Shown: positions 26,991 through 35,348 of the stretch, in pieces
Numbering within the stretch: position 1 is the first letter of the stretch
How the letters are laid out: the number at the start of each line of letters is the position of its first letter
NCBI GenBank assembly: GCA_017523925.1
Contig: JAFWVQ010000034.1
Coordinates: 62,001 to 126,000 of the forward strand
Source of the DNA: Clostridia bacterium
Lineage (GTDB): Bacteria; Bacillota; Clostridia; Christensenellales; CAG-138
Direction of reading: 5' to 3'
DNA: 64,000 bases
Notes under the pieces: generated by a model
Database searches by the model: none
What the model saw: only the letters and a program-made list of their open reading frames with translations
What the model was told of the DNA's origin: nothing
Translations under genes and position numbers: made by a program

Positions 26991-28865
26991 CTACTCATGA
27001 TTGATATAATCCGTATCCTCGGTCTCGGTCGGAACGAACTCCTGCTTTATAAGCGCCTTGCTGAACTGCGTTTCGTAGAGCTCTGTATAGGTGCCGCCGC
27101 GCTTGACAAGCTCGGAGTGTACGCCGCGCTCGACTATCTCGCCGTCCTTTACCACAAGAATTTCATCCGCCGCGAGAATCGTTGAGAGCCTGTGCGCGAT
27201 AAGTATGCTGGTTCTTTCCTTTATGATGGGATCGATCGCATCCTGTATCTTCTGCTCGGAGATCGAATCGAGCGCGCTGGTGGCTTCATCAAAAATGAGC
27301 AGCGCTGGGTTTTTGAGCAGCACTCGCGCTATCGAGATGCGCTGCTTTTCGCCGCCGGAAAGCTTCAATCCGCGGTTGCCGACGATCGCGCCAAGGCCGA
27401 GTTCCTGCTTCTCGATGAAGTCGTAGATATTCGCCTTCTTGCAGGCCTCGATAAGCTCATCATCGGTCGCATCCGGCTTTGCATAGAGCAGATTTTCCCT
27501 TATCGTGCCGTTGAAAAGATAGGTCTCCTGGCTCACTATGCCGATATTCTCGCGAAGATGCGCAAGATCCTGCTCGCGCACGTCCACGCCGTCGAAGATA
27601 ACGGCGCCGCCCTGCACATCATAAAGGCGCGGGATAAGGTTTATCATCGTGCTCTTGCCGCTGCCCGAGGGGCCGACTATCGCAACGCTCTTGCCGCTTT
27701 GCAGGGTGAAGCTGACGTTTTTGAGGATCTGCCGCTCGTTATCGTAGGAAAAATCAACGTTTTTAAACTCCACGCTGCCCGTATTTTTCGCGGGGATAAC
27801 GGGGTTTTCCGGCTGCTCGATCTCGATGGGCATATCGTAGTAATCGAATATCCTTGTGAACAGCGCCATCGAGCGTATCCATTCGACCTGGATATTCAGC
27901 AGCGAGTTCACAGGGCCGTACATCCTTCCGAGAAGTCCGACAAGCACCGTGATATCACCAACGGTGAGCTTGGAATCGTATTTCATCATCATTATGCCGC
28001 CAACGAGGTACAGAAGCATCGGTCCGATGCTTGAAAAGGTGGTGATGACCACCATGAACCAGCGGCCCGCCATACTCTCCTTGAGGTTCAGGCGGATCAT
28101 TTTGCCGTTCACGCTCTCATACTTCGCGTATTCGTGATCCTCCTTGCCGAAGAGCTTCACAAGGAGCTGACCGCTGACCGAGAGGGTTTCGTTCAAAATA
28201 CCGTTCATCTCGTCGCTGCATTCCTGCGATTCCTGCGTCAGCTTCCAGCGCGTTTTGCCCGCCATACGCGTTGGGATAACGAAAAGCGGGATTATCAGCA
28301 TACCCACGAGCGCGAGTATCGGATTCTGGCGAAACATTATGATTATCGCCGCAACGAGGGTTATCGTGTTCGACAGGATCGAGGTGAAGGTGTTCGTTAC
28401 AACGCGCTCCACGCCCGAGATGTCGCTCGTCATCCTCGTTATTATATCGCCCTGATTGCTCGAAGTGAAGAAGCGCTGGCTCATCTTCTGAAGGTGGCGG
28501 TACATTTTGTTTCGCATATCGTAGGAGATATGCTGCGCTATCCAATTGTTCAGATAGCTTTCGCCGACCTTGATAAGATTCGAGCCGAGCGTAACGCCGA
28601 GCGAAACGAGGATCAGCGTTATAAGCAGCTTCATATTGCGGCCGATGAGACCGTCGTCGATTATCTTACCCGTTAAGACCGACGGAAGCAGCCCGAGCAC
28701 CGATGAAACGACGATCAGCAATAGCACCAGCGCCATCTGCTTCCAGTACGGCTTGAGATATGAAAGTATTCTTTTTATAAGCGGCCACGTGACCTTGGGG
28801 CGGTTCTTCTTTTCCTCCTCGGTCAAAAAGTTGCCGCGTCCGTGCATTCCTCCGGGTCCTCGCAT
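26991..28865 (-). CDS. ABC exporter, fused permease and ATPase
   Basis: 624 residues. Six membrane segments (about 40-340) are followed by a nucleotide-binding domain with Walker A VGPSGSGKST near 397, signature LSGGEKQR near 500 and Walker B LLIFDEAT near 520. This is the MdlB/MsbA-like half-transporter type, which works as a homo- or heterodimer; no partner half is adjacent. The N-terminus is Gly-rich (RGPGGMHGRGN). Substrate unknown. Upstream is msrA; downstream are a lipoprotein gene and a hypothetical gene on the same strand. Confidence 0.9.
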   Translation of the reverse strand: MRGPGGMHGRGNFLTEEEKKNRPKVTWPLIKRILSYLKPYWKQMALVLLLIVVSSVLGLLPSVLTGKIIDDGLIGRNMKLLITLILVSLGVTLGSNLIKVGESYLNNWIAQHISYDMRNKMYRHLQKMSQRFFTSSNQGDIITRMTSDISGVERVVTNTFTSILSNTITLVAAIIIMFRQNPILALVGMLIIPLFVIPTRMAGKTRWKLTQESQECSDEMNGILNETLSVSGQLLVKLFGKEDHEYAKYESVNGKMIRLNLKESMAGRWFMVVITTFSSIGPMLLYLVGGIMMMKYDSKLTVGDITVLVGLLGRMYGPVNSLLNIQVEWIRSMALFTRIFDYYDMPIEIEQPENPVIPAKNTGSVEFKNVDFSYDNERQILKNVSFTLQSGKSVAIVGPSGSGKSTMINLIPRLYDVQGGAVIFDGVDVREQDLAHLRENIGIVSQETYLFNGTIRENLLYAKPDATDDELIEACKKANIYDFIEKQELGLGAIVGNRGLKLSGGEKQRISIARVLLKNPALLIFDEATSALDSISEQKIQDAIDPIIKERTSILIAHRLSTILAADEILVVKDGEIVERGVHSELVKRGGTYTELYETQFSKALIKQEFVPTETEDTDYINHE

Positions 28866-28881
28866 GGTTAAATTCCTTTCA

Positions 28882-28935
28882 AGTGAATAGTAAAAAAATA
28901 GTGAATAGTTGAGGTAGAGATCCCTGCGGGATCTC
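28882..28935 (-). repeat. Palindrome plus ATTCACT-heptad element, copy C
   Basis: Minus orientation. The hairpin is GAGATCCC (28928-28935) and GGGATCTC (28917-28924) with a GCA loop, then TACCTCAACT and shortened ATTCACT repeats interrupted by a T-run. It lies between msrA and the ABC exporter gene. Confidence 0.7.
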
Positions 28936-28972
28936 TTCGATCTATTCGTCCTATACGCGCGTGCTCCCGCAG

Positions 28973-29467
28973 TTAGCGCGGTTCAAGCTCAAAGAGCGCC
29001 TTGGGCAGATGGCAGTAGCCGGTCGGGTTCTTATCGAGATATTTCTGATGATACTCCTCGGCGGTGCAGAAATCGGAAAGAGGCAGCACCTCCACCGCGA
29101 GCGGCGCGCCGATTCGGATGCGCTCAAGCTCGCAATAGCGCTTGATGCGCGGCTCAAGCTCCGCGTCGGTGTAATAGATGCCTGTGCGGTACTGAATGCC
29201 CTCGTCCCCGCCCTGCTTATTCACCGAAAGCGGATCTATCGCCATAAAGTAGTAACCAAGCAGCTTTTCTATTGAAATTTTTTCGTCGTCGAAGTCGATC
29301 TTAACGGTCTCCGCGTGCCCGCTCGAGGCGCATACCTGCTCGTATGTCACTTCCCCCGCTCCGCCGTTTGCATAGCCGGCCTCGGTTTTGATAACGCCCG
29401 TGAACTGGTCGAAGAAGCGCTGAACGCCCCAGAAGCAGCCGCCGGCAAGATAGATCGTTTTCTGCAT
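28973..29467 (-). CDS. msrA: Peptide methionine-(S)-S-oxide reductase
   Basis: 164 residues. The catalytic GCFWG motif has Cys11, and GYANG and SSGHAETVKIDFD follow as expected. It repairs oxidised methionine using thioredoxin-type reductants. It is single-domain, without a fused MsrB. The ATG at 29467 has GGAG eight bases upstream and is preferred over a GTG nine bases earlier. Confidence 0.95.
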   Translation of the reverse strand: MQKTIYLAGGCFWGVQRFFDQFTGVIKTEAGYANGGAGEVTYEQVCASSGHAETVKIDFDDEKISIEKLLGYYFMAIDPLSVNKQGGDEGIQYRTGIYYTDAELEPRIKRYCELERIRIGAPLAVEVLPLSDFCTAEEYHQKYLDKNPTGYCHLPKALFELEPR

Positions 29468-29667
29468 ATTTTTCACTCCGTATTATTGAAAATTTTGGAT
29501 AAGCAAGGGCAATCGCCCATTTATCGGTATAATTGTAACATAAATATATAAAATTGGCAATACCGTTTCGACATCGGCTTTGCGGCTCTGCAAGCAGGCT
29601 TCGCCCGTATGCGCGCCGAAACAAAATCGTTCCAAACGACTTATTCTCTTTTTTATTTTTCAAACCC

Positions 29668-29697
29668 TTGACAGTGTGCGGGTTTTTTCTGTATAAT
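29668..29697 (+). promoter_or_regulatory. Promoter of the riboswitch-controlled gene
   Basis: TTGACA (29668-29673), an 18-bp spacer and TATAAT (29692-29697). It gives a leader of about 175 nt before the coding region. Confidence 0.85.
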
Positions 29698-29705
29698 ACA
29701 AGCGG

Positions 29706-29833
29706 ATTTAGGGAGTAGCTTGCGCCTGTGTGCGTAGCATGTTTCGTCAGTACGAGGGTTGTTCTCTCCGGAATATGTTCTTTGAAGCGAGACTTTTTCT
29801 GCGGTTTGCCGCGGGAAAAGTTTTTTGTTTTTT
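29706..29833 (+). ncRNA. yybP-ykoY-type (Mn2+) riboswitch with terminator platform
   Basis: The leader shows the two conserved ends of the yybP-ykoY aptamer: GGGAGTAGCTT at 29711-29721 and TGAAGCGAGAC at 29783-29793. These can pair (GCTT with AAGC; AGGGAGT with ACTTTTT), and an internal CGTCA (29744-29748) lies between. The 3' strand of that helix overlaps an intrinsic terminator: CTTTTTCTGCGG (29793-29804) pairs with CCGCGGGAAAAG (29809-29820), followed by a T-run. Metal binding should therefore block the terminator and switch the gene on. Known members sense Mn2+ and control exporters such as MntP, TerC-like proteins and P-type ATPases. The aptamer class is assigned by eye, without a covariance-model search. 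Confidence 0.75.
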
Positions 29834-29878
29834 ACCGATACTTATACTTAATATTTTTTGAAAAAACGGAGGTATTTA

Positions 29879-31621
29879 ATGAGTATTTTTTCAGTTTTCT
29901 CCCTTTTGGGCGGTCTTGCCTTCTTCATCTTCGGCATGAACCAGATGTCGAAGAGCCTTGAAAGGATCGCCGGCAAAAAAATGGAGGCCGTTGTAAACAA
30001 AATGACGCGAAACCGTTTTGTCGGTCTTCTTATGGGTTGTTTTATAACGATCGCCATTCAAAGCTCGTCCGCCGTCACGGTAATGCTCGTGGGTCTCGTA
30101 AACTCGGGTCTAATGAATATCGGCAACACGGTGGGCGTTATCATGGGCTCGAATATCGGCACGACCGTTACGGCGTGGATAATGAGCCTGATCGGTGTTT
30201 CGAGCAACAGCATCTTTATCAAAATGCTGAAGCCCGAATCCTTCTCCCCCTTGCTTGCATTTATCGGAATATGTCTTATAATGCTCTCGAAAAAGCCCAA
30301 GCGCAAGGAGATCGGAAACAGTTTTTTGGGCTTTGCCATCCTGATGTACGGCATGGTCCTTATGAGCGCATCCGTCGCTCCGCTTGCGGATTCCGAGGCG
30401 TTTATGAGCTTTCTCACAGCCTTTAAGAATCCCCTGCTCGGCGTGCTTACGGGCATGGTCGTAACGGCCGTTATCCAAAGCTCCGCAGCTTCGCTCGGTA
30501 TGCTCCAGGCGCTTTCCATGACGGGCGGCATAACCTACGGAATGGCTATTCCTATAATCATGGGCCAAAACATCGGCACCTGTGCGACCGCCCTCCTTTC
30601 GAGCATCGGCGTCAACCGAAATGCAAAGCGGGTTGCCGTGATCCATCTTTCCTTCAATCTTATCGGCACGGCGTTTTTCATGGGGCTTTACTTTGTTCTG
30701 AACGCGCTGATGAAGCTCAGCTTCGTTGAAAAAAGCATAGATCCTGTTGGAATAGCTTTATTCCACAGTATTTTCAACGTCGCAACGACTGTGCTTCTTC
30801 TTCCGTTTTCAAAGCTGCTTGTGGCCATTGCGACAAAAGCCATCAAAACCGAGCCCGAGCCGCAAACCGCCTATTTGGACGAAAGGCTGTTTGCGACCCC
30901 TTCCATCGCGGTTGCGGAATGCGACAAGCTTTCTTCGGAAATGGCGATGCTCGCACGCGATTCCGTTCACTCGGCGGCAAAGAATCTGCTGCACTATTCT
31001 CAGACCGATGAAAAAGCCATTATTGAATTGGAACGCGAAGCCGATATATACGAGGATCACCTCAGCGCCTATCTTGTTAAGCTCTCGGGGCGCGAATTGT
31101 CCGCAGACGACAACCGATGCGTTTCCAAAATACTTCATACCATCGGCAATTTCGAACGCATAAGCGATCATGCGCGCAATCTTGCGGAATCCGCAAGGGA
31201 GCTTTCGGAAAAGAAGCTCTCCCTGTCCGAAAGCGCGGCGGGTGAGCTCGAAGCCCTGCAGCAGGCCGTGATCGAGATAGTTGATCTTACCATCGATGCA
31301 TACGAAAGGATGGAGCTTTCGCTTGCGGAAAAGGTCGAGCCGCTGGAGCAGGTGATCGATCTGCTCGTTGAAACCATCCGTTTGCAGCATACAAGCCGCC
31401 TGCAAAGCGGTGAGTGCACCATTGAAAAAGGCTTCGTGCTTGCTGATATTCTGAACAATTACGAAAGGATCTCCGATCATTGCTCCAATATCGCAATTGC
31501 GGTGATCGAGGCGGTCACGAATACGCTTGATCCTCATGAGTACATAAGACAGCTCAAGTCGGCAAATAATCCCGCCTTCCAAAGCCTTTTTGCAGACTAT
31601 AAGGAGAAGTATCTCGGATAA
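29879..31621 (+). CDS. Na/Pi cotransporter family protein with PhoU-like domain
   Basis: 580 residues. Two related membrane repeats carry the family QSS motifs (IAIQSSSAVTV near 60 and AVIQSSAASLG near 200) and GSNIGTT / GQNIGTC. The C-terminal third (about 345-560) is a helical PhoU-like domain (IGNFERISDHARN and YERISDHCSN). The family is classed as sodium-dependent phosphate transport (NptA/YjbB-like). GGAGG precedes the ATG at 29879. The riboswitch upstream suggests a role in Mn2+ stress, possibly phosphate or metal-phosphate export, which is inference. Confidence 0.9.
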   Translation: MSIFSVFSLLGGLAFFIFGMNQMSKSLERIAGKKMEAVVNKMTRNRFVGLLMGCFITIAIQSSSAVTVMLVGLVNSGLMNIGNTVGVIMGSNIGTTVTAWIMSLIGVSSNSIFIKMLKPESFSPLLAFIGICLIMLSKKPKRKEIGNSFLGFAILMYGMVLMSASVAPLADSEAFMSFLTAFKNPLLGVLTGMVVTAVIQSSAASLGMLQALSMTGGITYGMAIPIIMGQNIGTCATALLSSIGVNRNAKRVAVIHLSFNLIGTAFFMGLYFVLNALMKLSFVEKSIDPVGIALFHSIFNVATTVLLLPFSKLLVAIATKAIKTEPEPQTAYLDERLFATPSIAVAECDKLSSEMAMLARDSVHSAAKNLLHYSQTDEKAIIELEREADIYEDHLSAYLVKLSGRELSADDNRCVSKILHTIGNFERISDHARNLAESARELSEKKLSLSESAAGELEALQQAVIEIVDLTIDAYERMELSLAEKVEPLEQVIDLLVETIRLQHTSRLQSGECTIEKGFVLADILNNYERISDHCSNIAIAVIEAVTNTLDPHEYIRQLKSANNPAFQSLFADYKEKYLG

Positions 31622-31650
31622 GGTCCTGCGCTTCGCGGCAGGTATGCGAC

Positions 31651-31690
31651 AACGCCCCGTTTTTGATCCGAACGGGGCGTTTGTTATATC
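31651..31690 (+). terminator. Intrinsic terminator
   Basis: AACGCCCCGTT (31651-31661) pairs with AACGGGGCGTT (31671-31681), with a short T-containing tail. Confidence 0.8.
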
Positions 31691-31733
31691 AATTCATATA
31701 TAGCCATATACTCAATAGGACATTCTTTTTTGC

Positions 31734-31762
31734 TTGCTTTAAGCTTTGATATCTGATATAAT
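31734..31762 (+). promoter_or_regulatory. Promoter of the exported redox module
   Basis: TTGCTT (31734-31739), a 17-bp spacer and TATAAT (31757-31762), about 90 bp before the first gene. Confidence 0.65.
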
Positions 31763-31852
31763 ATTGCATGGGTGAAAATAGGGGGTCTCGGGCTATCCCA
31801 AGGCCGCGGGATCCGCTGCATCCGATAAAATATTGCCGAAAGGAAAACAGTC

Positions 31853-33034
31853 ATGAAAAAATTCATCTCCCTCATGCTTGCGGCTCTGCTTGCAGTAAGC
31901 GCCTTCTCCTTCGCCTCCGCAAAGTCCGTTCCCGAAGATACCCGCGCGGGCTTCGGTATGAGCATTGCCGGCTTCAGCACCACCGATCTCGAGGGCAACC
32001 CCGTGGACAGCTCCGTTCTCGACAATGCCGATATTCACTTCATCAACTACTGGGCAACCTGGTGCGGCCCCTGTGTAAACGAAATGCCGCATATCAACCA
32101 GCTCTTCCAGCTCAGCCAGAACGACCCCGATTACAGCGTGCAGGTTCTCGGCGTTATCTCCGAATCCAACGGCTGCACCCCCGCATCCGCTCTTGCATTC
32201 CTCAAGCAGCGCGGCTATGAGTGGGTCAATCTGCGCAAGGACAACGTGCTCGGCGCGGTTTTCAACACCTGCCCCTACGTTCCCCAGACGCTGATCGTTA
32301 CCCGTGACGGCCGCGTTCTCGACCATATCGTAGGTTCCTTCCCCTCCTACAACATGCTCAAGGAATACGTTGACATGTGGATCGATGCGCTCGATCACAT
32401 GAACGAGACCTGCACCGTTACCTTCAAGAACGCTGCGAACAACGAAGTTCTCACCACCATCGAGGTCCCCTTCGCCGGCGTTATCGAAATGCCCCAGGCG
32501 CCCGCGATCGAAGGCTATTCCTTCAACGGCTGGCAGATCGATCCCGACAACACCAGCTACCAGATGGACGACAACATCCTCGTTACCTACTACGATCCCT
32601 ACGACCTGCTCGCGGTGGGCGACTGCACCATCTACGGCACCTACAGCGTTCAGAGGTTCCTCGTTCGCTTCTACGACAGCATCACGAACCAGCTTCTCTC
32701 CCAGTCAATGGTCGATTACGGCCAGGCCGCGACCGCGCCCAATCCCCCCGAGCATGAGGGCTACACCTTCATCGGATGGGATCAGGATTTCAGCTACGTT
32801 ACCGGCAACATGAGCGTCTACACCGTCTATGAGCAGGGCACCAGCCCCTTCGTTCCCGGCGATATGGACAGCAACGGCTCCGTCACCACTGCGGACGCGG
32901 TCACCATCCTGCGCATGGCGATGGGTCTTATCGAAGTTACCGAGGCCAACCTGCCCGTTGCCGATATGAGCAACAACGGCTCCGTTGGCATGGACGACGC
33001 GATCATGGCGCTGCGCACCGCGCTCGGTCTGTAA
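31853..33034 (+). CDS. Secreted thioredoxin-like protein with C-terminal dockerin
   Basis: 393 residues. Signal peptide (1-23), then a TlpA/ResA-type thioredoxin domain with active site WCGPC at 70-74 and the cis-proline region VPQTLIV. Two short beta-grasp modules like internalin B repeats follow (CTVTFKNAANNEV... and FLVRFYDSITNQ...). The last 58 residues hold a duplicated dockerin type I pattern: GDMDSNGSVTTADAVTILRM and ADMSNNGSVGMDDAIMAL. A disulfide-exchange enzyme is thus placed on a cohesin-binding tail. No cohesin is seen in this window. It is the first of four co-directional genes forming an exported thiol-redox module. Confidence 0.9.
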   Translation: MKKFISLMLAALLAVSAFSFASAKSVPEDTRAGFGMSIAGFSTTDLEGNPVDSSVLDNADIHFINYWATWCGPCVNEMPHINQLFQLSQNDPDYSVQVLGVISESNGCTPASALAFLKQRGYEWVNLRKDNVLGAVFNTCPYVPQTLIVTRDGRVLDHIVGSFPSYNMLKEYVDMWIDALDHMNETCTVTFKNAANNEVLTTIEVPFAGVIEMPQAPAIEGYSFNGWQIDPDNTSYQMDDNILVTYYDPYDLLAVGDCTIYGTYSVQRFLVRFYDSITNQLLSQSMVDYGQAATAPNPPEHEGYTFIGWDQDFSYVTGNMSVYTVYEQGTSPFVPGDMDSNGSVTTADAVTILRMAMGLIEVTEANLPVADMSNNGSVGMDDAIMALRTALGL

Positions 33035-33088
33035 GCCGGAGAGATCAAAAAACCGGCTAAGCTTTCGCTCTTTTCGAAAGGACGAACC

Positions 33089-34051
33089 ATGCTTAACAGA
33101 AAAACTATCGGCATAACGCTCTGCATCCTGCTTGCGTTTGCGGTGATCTTTACGGGCTGCGCGCATCCGTGGAGGATCGCGCCAAACCCGAACCCAAATC
33201 CTACTACCGCGGAGCCCGGGCTCGTCACGGACGGGCCCGAGGATACCGTTGAGCCCGTCACCGACGCACCAACGGACGGACCGACGGACGAGCCCACCGA
33301 TACGCCCACCGACGGGCCTACCGATGCACCCACCGACGCGCCGACCGACGAGCCGACCGACGAGCCCACAGCGCCGCCCGATGAAACGGACGCGCCCGAG
33401 ACCGAGCAGCCCACGGGCAGCGAGCCTCCCGTGACCGGCGGAGCGACCAATCCCCCGGCGACCACCGCGCCTGCGGTGACCAACACGCCCGCTGCGGCAA
33501 CGCCCACTCCGGCCATGACTCCCACGCCCGCTGCGGCAACGCCGACGCCTAAGCCGACCTCGACCCCGCCTCCGACGCCTACTCCCACACCGAAGCCCAC
33601 GCCAACGCCCGAGCCCGCTCCTTCACCGGACATCCCGCCCTTCTCCTCGAAGGCGATCAACGGCAGTCAGGCGACGTATGACAACAACTTCCTGTACGCA
33701 AACAGGCTGACGATGGTCAACGTGTGGTCCACGACCTGCGGACCGTGCATCCAGGAGATGCCGCATTTTCCGCAGCTCGAGGCGCGCTACGGCTCGAGGG
33801 GCTTCAAGATCCTGAGCGTGCTCGGCGATTCCGAGACCCCCGGCGCGATACCCACCGCGCTTGGCATCATCAACAGCATGGGCTTCAACATCCCCGTTAT
33901 CAGAAATAACGGCGGCGTTCCGCAGGCTTTCCCCGCTGCGGCGTACCCGATGACCTATTTTATCGACTCCTACGGACGCGTCCTTCTGAGAGTGCCTGCC
34001 GCCAAGACCTTTGAGGAATGGTGCCAGACCATCGACGGACTTCTCCCATGA
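33089..34051 (+). CDS. TlpA-like thioredoxin lipoprotein
   Basis: 320 residues. The lipobox FTGC gives lipidated Cys24. A Pro/Thr/Asp linker of about 150 residues (PTDEPTD, then PTPKPTP) spans the wall, and the C-terminal thioredoxin domain has STTCGPC (Cys217, Cys220) and a cis-proline YPMTYFID. It probably reduces or reshuffles disulfides outside the membrane. It is 54 bp after the thioredoxin-dockerin gene. The linker codons are GC-rich and repetitive. Confidence 0.9.
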   Translation: MLNRKTIGITLCILLAFAVIFTGCAHPWRIAPNPNPNPTTAEPGLVTDGPEDTVEPVTDAPTDGPTDEPTDTPTDGPTDAPTDAPTDEPTDEPTAPPDETDAPETEQPTGSEPPVTGGATNPPATTAPAVTNTPAAATPTPAMTPTPAAATPTPKPTSTPPPTPTPTPKPTPTPEPAPSPDIPPFSSKAINGSQATYDNNFLYANRLTMVNVWSTTCGPCIQEMPHFPQLEARYGSRGFKILSVLGDSETPGAIPTALGIINSMGFNIPVIRNNGGVPQAFPAAAYPMTYFIDSYGRVLLRVPAAKTFEEWCQTIDGLLP

Positions 34052-34065
34052 GGAAAGGATGAATT

Positions 34066-34254
34066 ATGGCAAACACGAAAAAAACTGCTTCAAAGGGCTG
34101 TCCGCTCGATCGCGGCGTGCTGAGGTACGTTGTGCCTGCCGTCATAATGGCGATCGGCGCCGGCTTCCTTATCTACGGTATCTTTGACGGCGAGATCAAC
34201 GCCGTGCTCTCAAAGGCTGTCGCGCTCTGCCGCGAATGTGTGGGTATAGGCTGA
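34066..34254 (+). CDS. CD1871A-family CXXC motif membrane peptide
   Basis: 62 residues. One membrane segment (YVVPAVIMAIGAGFLIYGIF) is followed by a short outer part ending in CRECVGIG. This arrangement is the signature of the small CD1871A-type proteins found in Clostridia beside TlpA-like and 4Fe-4S membrane proteins. Its Cys pair could relay electrons or thiols between the Fe-S protein and the lipoprotein. Its stop overlaps the next ATG (TGATG). Confidence 0.8.
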   Translation: MANTKKTASKGCPLDRGVLRYVVPAVIMAIGAGFLIYGIFDGEINAVLSKAVALCRECVGIG

Positions 34255-35273
34255 TGGAAGTAAAAGCAAGCAATAAACCGAAGAAAACGATCATGCAGGT
34301 TCGAAAGGCCGTTGAGCGCAGAAGGATCGCCATCCAGACCGTGTTCAGCATCCTGACGAACAGCTACATCGTGGGCTTTCTGAAGGGAACCATCTACACG
34401 GGCAAGCTCAAGCAGATCTGCGTTCCCGGAATGAACTGCTACTCCTGCCCCGGCGCGCTCGGCGCATGTCCCATCGGCGCGCTTCAGGCGGTTTTCAACC
34501 AGGGCAACTACGAAAAAGGCTGGTACGATGCAAATTCCTCCACCTTCGTTGCCCCGCCGATGTACTACTTCGCGTTCTACGTCGTAGGTTTTCTGATGCT
34601 GGTGGGCGCGCTTTGCGGAAGGCTCGTTTGCGGCTTCCTCTGCCCCTTCGGACTCATCCAGGACCTTATCTATAAGATCCCCGTGCCGAAGAAGATGAAG
34701 ATACGCACCTTCCCGGGCGACAAGCCTCTCAGATATCTCAAATACGTGTTCCTCGTGGTATTCGTTATCATCCTTCCCCTTTTCTACGAGGCAAACCCGT
34801 TCTTCTGCAAGTACATCTGCCCCTCCGGCATGCTGATCGGCGGTATCCCGCTGATGACCTTCGGCTCCCTGTTCGGAAACCTCGGCCAGGGCACCGGCAC
34901 CGGCATCACGAGCTGGGCGGAAGCGGGAAATCTAACGATCCTCAAGCTATCGATCATGACCTTCCTGCTCGTTGCCTCCGTCTTCATCTATCGCCCGTTC
35001 TGCAAATACGTTTGCCCGCTCGGCGCGATCTACTCGTTCTTCAACCGCATCTCGCTGTACCGTTACAGCGTGGATGAATCGAAATGCACCAACTGCGGCG
35101 CGTGCAAGCATGCCTGCCGCATGGGCGTGGATATCACCAAGACCCCGAACAGCCTTGAATGCATCCGCTGCGGCGACTGTAAGGCGGCCTGCCCGCATCA
35201 TGCGATCTGCGCCGGCTTCGGAAAGAAAACGGCAAAGAATGCCGCAGAAAATGCCGCGGATAAGGTTGCATAA
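34254..35273 (+). CDS. NapH/CcoG-like 4Fe-4S membrane protein
   Basis: 339 residues with about five membrane segments. Cysteine motifs in order: CYSCPGALGACPIGA, CGFLCPFG, CKYICPSG, CKYVCPLGA, then two C-terminal ferredoxin clusters CTNCGACKHAC and CIRCGDCKAACP. Such polyferredoxin membrane proteins pass electrons across or along the membrane. Here the likely route is from cytoplasmic reductant to the CXXC peptide and the thioredoxin proteins outside, which is inferred from gene order. I chose the ATG at 34254 because it overlaps the upstream stop; an ATG 18 bases earlier lies inside the previous gene. Confidence 0.88.
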   Translation: MEVKASNKPKKTIMQVRKAVERRRIAIQTVFSILTNSYIVGFLKGTIYTGKLKQICVPGMNCYSCPGALGACPIGALQAVFNQGNYEKGWYDANSSTFVAPPMYYFAFYVVGFLMLVGALCGRLVCGFLCPFGLIQDLIYKIPVPKKMKIRTFPGDKPLRYLKYVFLVVFVIILPLFYEANPFFCKYICPSGMLIGGIPLMTFGSLFGNLGQGTGTGITSWAEAGNLTILKLSIMTFLLVASVFIYRPFCKYVCPLGAIYSFFNRISLYRYSVDESKCTNCGACKHACRMGVDITKTPNSLECIRCGDCKAACPHHAICAGFGKKTAKNAAENAADKVA

Positions 35274-35294
35274 TGCACGATTCTGTGCTATAAT
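35266..35294 (+). promoter_or_regulatory. Promoter of the VPGTG surface protein
   Basis: TTGCAT (35266-35271), a 17-bp spacer and TATAAT (35289-35294). The -35 box overlaps the end of the Fe-S protein gene. Confidence 0.7.
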
Positions 35295-35348
35295 TGCGCT
35301 TGCATCGTGAATCAATGCATTATCTTAAGTAAGGAGTTATAAACAGCT

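Noticed and set aside
33240..33640. Possible repeat-rich non-coding region
   Set aside because: The periodicity comes from codons for the PTD/PTP-type linker of the lipoprotein, which is in frame between the lipobox and the thioredoxin domain.
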